Positions 5,288 through 7,675 of a stretch of DNA of 7,675 bases are shown here, in pieces. The stretch comes from a bacterium. GTDB taxonomy: Bacteria > Pseudomonadota > Alphaproteobacteria > Rhizobiales > Xanthobacteraceae. The notes beneath the pieces are model-generated. The model saw only the letters and a list, made by a program, of their open reading frames with translations. It was not told the DNA's origin and did not search any database. The first letter of the stretch is position 1, and the number at the start of each line of letters is the position of its first letter. The stretch lies in contig JAQSDT010000079.1 in the NCBI GenBank assembly GCA_029946075.1, positions 1-7,675 of the forward strand, written 5' to 3'. The position numbers and the translations under genes were made by a program.

Positions 5288-7675
5288 TTATTCCTTGTTT
5301 CCGGCGAGCTGTTCCTTCAGCGCCGCCAGCTTGGCGAACGGCGAATTGGGATCGATCGGACGATCGCGCTCGCGCGGCGCGGCGCTGGTCGCCCACTGAC
5401 GGTGCGAAGGGCCGCTGTCGCGCTTGTCACGGCCGCCCTTGTCGCGTCCGCCGAAATCACGACCGCCACGTTCCTTGTCGCGCCCGCCACCCTTGTTGCG
5501 GTCGCCGCCCTTGCTGCGATCGAATTTGTTGTCGCGATTGTTGTTGTCGCGGCCCTTGCCCTCGAAACGCTCGCGGGGCGGACGATCGCGACGCGCCTCC
5601 GGTCGCCCCTCGGCTGCGACTGCGCCCTCGGCCGCCGGCGCCGCGGCCGCATCGGCAGGTGCGCCTTCGCGCGGCTTGCGAAATTCATTGTTGCGACGGC
5701 CGCGGCGATGACGCTGCTCGCGCGGTGCGCCCTCGCCGCCTTCGCCGGCCACGGCCGGTGCATCGCCCTGCTGTTGCGGGCGGGCCTGATGGCGCTGGCG
5801 GTTGCGATCGTGATGCGGACGGCGCTCGTCCGAACGGCCGCCGGGCCGCCAGACTTCGATCATGACGGGCTCGGCAGGCACAGCGTCAGCCGCAGGTGCT
5901 TCGGCAACAGCTTCGGCCGATGCAGCTTCCACAGCCGCAGCAGGCTCCGTGGTCGCTTCCGGCGCAGGCGAGGCCTCGGCAACCGGTGCTTCGGCAGAGG
6001 CCTCCGCGACCGGGGCTTCAGCCGGCGCAGCTTCAACGGCAGGCTCTTCCGCCACCGGCGCGACGTCAGGCAGCAATGCTGCCGACGGTGCGGGATCGCC
6101 GGAGACCGGCAACTCGGCGGCGACCTGTTCCGCCGGCGTCTCGGACGCGGCTTCAGCGGAAGCCCCTACCGGCGGGGTCTCGGCGGACACCGTCTCGGTT
6201 GCCTCCACCGGCGCCGGCTTCGGCGGCAACGGCGCGCGGCGGTCCATGCGATAGCCGAGCGCGCGCAGGACCGAGGCGAAATCCTCGCCCGCGGAACCCG
6301 TCAGCGAGGTCATCGCCTGCGTCACCACGAAGCTGCGGCCGTCGAATGCACCGGCGGGCTTTTCACCCGGCGAGGATTCGCGCCACGCCAGCGCGGGACG
6401 GATGAGATCGGCAAGACGCTCCAGAATATCGACGCGCACGGCGCGCTCGCCACACTGGCGATAGCCGAGCACGCGATAGGCATCGCGCGGCAAGGTCTTG
6501 TCGACCGGGAACGAGGTTCGGCCGGAGCTTGCCAGATGCTGCGCACCCGACAGCGCCGACATGTCGACATTGTCCTGTTTCTCGGCCCACAGCAGCGACG
6601 CCAGTGAACGCGCGGCAGGCTTGAGCAGGCCCGGGAAATAGATGTGATAGGCGCCGAAGCGCACGCCGTATTTGCGCAACGCGGCGCGCGAGGCCTGGTC
6701 GAGATCCTTCATCTCGGCGGAGATCTTGGTGCGCTCGAGCACGCCGAGCGCCTCGACCAGCTGGAACGCGATGCCGCGGCCGATGCCGGTAATGTCCTCG
6801 GCCTTGGAGAGCCCGAACAGCGGGCCAAGCAGCTTTTCGATATGCGTCTTCAGCCACAGGTCCAGCCGCGTCTGCACGGCTTCGCGCGGCGCGCCGGACA
6901 GGCGATCGTCGGCAATGATGCGAAGGCGCGGATGCAGCGCGTCTTCGGCGGCGACGAGCTTGGCCACGGCATCGCCGGTCCAGCGGATGGTGCCGTCGGA
7001 GGTCAGCACGAACTGATCGTCGGGCGCAGCCGCGAGTTTCTCGGCGCGCGAGTCGATCTCGCCGGCCAGCACCTGCTGGGCCGCGGCCTGCAACGCCTTC
7101 GCATCCGATCCCGCTTCCGCCGCATCCGGGGCGAAGGTGAATCCGTCGAGGCGGCCGATCGCATGGCCTTCCACAATCACTTCGCCGGTCTTGCCAATTT
7201 CCGTATTCAAAACTGAGTTCTCCCGCAGGCGGCGCATCAATACACTGGTACGGCGGTCAACGAAACGCTCCGTTAGGCGTTCATGCAGCGCATCGGATAA
7301 TTTATTTTCCACCTCGCGGGCGATCCCCTGCCAGTGATCGGGGTCCGAAAGCCAGTCCGGCCGGTTGGCGACGAAGGTCCAGGTGCGGATTTGCGCGATC
7401 CGGCCCGACAGCGTGTCGATATCGCCGGTAACGCGGTCGGCCTGGTCGACCTGGGCGGCGAACCATGCGTCGGGGATCCGGCCCTTCTGCATCAGGAATG
7501 CATAAAGCGTGGTCACGAGTTCGGCATGCGCCGCAGGCGCCAGCCGCCGGTAATCCGGGATCTGGCAGGCGTCCCACAGCCGCTCCACGGCTGCCGTGCC
7601 GTGGGCCATGTCCCTCACCTCGCCGTCGCGCGCGGCGTGATCGAGAACCAGAAGGTGATCGCAGATCGCGTCATA
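5288..7675 (-). CDS. Suv3-like superfamily 2 helicase, C-terminal part (5' end outside window)
   Basis: The frame stays open to the right edge, so only the last 795 residues are visible; the ATP-binding motor motifs would lie outside, and I see no Walker A or DExH box here. A GTG at 7618 and ATG at 7609 could be mistaken for starts, but 19 further coding-like residues precede them. Residues about 1-480 match the C-terminal accessory region I associate with alphaproteobacterial Suv3/MgpS-type helicases (ERLWDACQIPDYRRL, RLDGFTFAPDA, KYGVRFGAYHIYFPGLLKP). Residues 481-604 are a Pro/Ala/Glu/Val-rich acidic linker with near-repeats of EAPVAEAS. Residues 605-795 are a basic tail rich in Arg, Gly, Asn and Asp with RDKGG-type repeats, ending in a short helix (FAKLAALKEQLAGN). 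Such tails usually bind RNA and are disordered. The S4 gene follows after 18 bp. The naming rests on recall of the family, since the motor core is not visible. Confidence 0.85.
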   Translation of the reverse strand, partial: YDAICDHLLVLDHAARDGEVRDMAHGTAAVERLWDACQIPDYRRLAPAAHAELVTTLYAFLMQKGRIPDAWFAAQVDQADRVTGDIDTLSGRIAQIRTWTFVANRPDWLSDPDHWQGIAREVENKLSDALHERLTERFVDRRTSVLMRRLRENSVLNTEIGKTGEVIVEGHAIGRLDGFTFAPDAAEAGSDAKALQAAAQQVLAGEIDSRAEKLAAAPDDQFVLTSDGTIRWTGDAVAKLVAAEDALHPRLRIIADDRLSGAPREAVQTRLDLWLKTHIEKLLGPLFGLSKAEDITGIGRGIAFQLVEALGVLERTKISAEMKDLDQASRAALRKYGVRFGAYHIYFPGLLKPAARSLASLLWAEKQDNVDMSALSGAQHLASSGRTSFPVDKTLPRDAYRVLGYRQCGERAVRVDILERLADLIRPALAWRESSPGEKPAGAFDGRSFVVTQAMTSLTGSAGEDFASVLRALGYRMDRRAPLPPKPAPVEATETVSAETPPVGASAEAASETPAEQVAAELPVSGDPAPSAALLPDVAPVAEEPAVEAAPAEAPVAEASAEAPVAEASPAPEATTEPAAAVEAASAEAVAEAPAADAVPAEPVMIEVWRPGGRSDERRPHHDRNRQRHQARPQQQGDAPAVAGEGGEGAPREQRHRRGRRNNEFRKPREGAPADAAAAPAAEGAVAAEGRPEARRDRPPRERFEGKGRDNNNRDNKFDRSKGGDRNKGGGRDKERGGRDFGGRDKGGRDKRDSGPSHRQWATSAAPRERDRPIDPNSPFAKLAALKEQLAGNKE

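Noticed and set aside
5400..5580. Short repeated motifs resembling a CRISPR or tandem array
   Set aside because: The repeats are the imperfect RDKGG-type codons of the helicase tail, with no constant-length spacers.
5174..6607. Long plus-strand open frame (477 codons) opposite the helicase tail
   Set aside because: It is antisense to the well-supported helicase, its product is Arg/Gly/Leu-rich with no family character, and it also crosses the S4 gene. It is a by-product of high GC content and repeats.
7609..7618. GTG 7618 or ATG 7609 as the start of the helicase gene
   Set aside because: The frame remains open and coding-like to the window edge, and the part seen is only the C-terminal half of this helicase type.

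Overview
The window is GC-rich chromosomal DNA with housekeeping-type gene content. It most resembles an alphaproteobacterium of the Bradyrhizobium/Rhodopseudomonas group (Nitrobacteraceae). That placement is an inference from three things: the strong G/C bias at third codon positions, the helicase - S4 protein - FdxA - CarD gene order (which I recall, unchecked, from that group), and two kinds of palindromic intergenic repeat, with cores ATGGGT and GTCATTGCGAG, that I associate with these genomes. I see no phage, insertion sequence, CRISPR array, tRNA or rRNA.

Left part (1-1368). A palindromic repeat (1-79) lies just past the stop of a minus-strand glyoxalase/VOC-fold gene (96-509). An 82-bp divergent gap separates this gene from a plus-strand, signal-peptide-bearing staphylococcal-nuclease-like protein (592-1368), whose metal-binding residues look degenerate.

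Middle part (1369-3220). A short gap with a weak terminator-like hairpin leads to a plus-strand lipoprotein of the M48 metalloprotease family (1489-3024), with an intact HEXXH site and a C-terminal LysM-like module. It converges on carD. The convergent gap holds a second, unrelated palindromic repeat (3039-3122) and a strong intrinsic terminator (3170-3195).

Right part (3221-7675). Four minus-strand genes are read in the order helicase (incomplete, running off the right edge), S4-domain RNA-binding protein, seven-iron ferredoxin FdxA, and CarD-type RNA polymerase-binding regulator. The helicase and S4 genes are 18 bp apart and almost certainly co-transcribed. FdxA follows after 138 bp, and carD after about 300 bp with its own promoter-like sequence. 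Three of the four products act on RNA or transcription: an Suv3-like helicase with a long low-complexity RNA-binding-type tail, an Hsp15-like S4 protein, and CarD.

No clearly undescribed system is visible. The points most worth a second look are the tripartite charged architecture of CarD, the degenerate nuclease, and the two repeat families, each placed about 15 bp after a stop codon.
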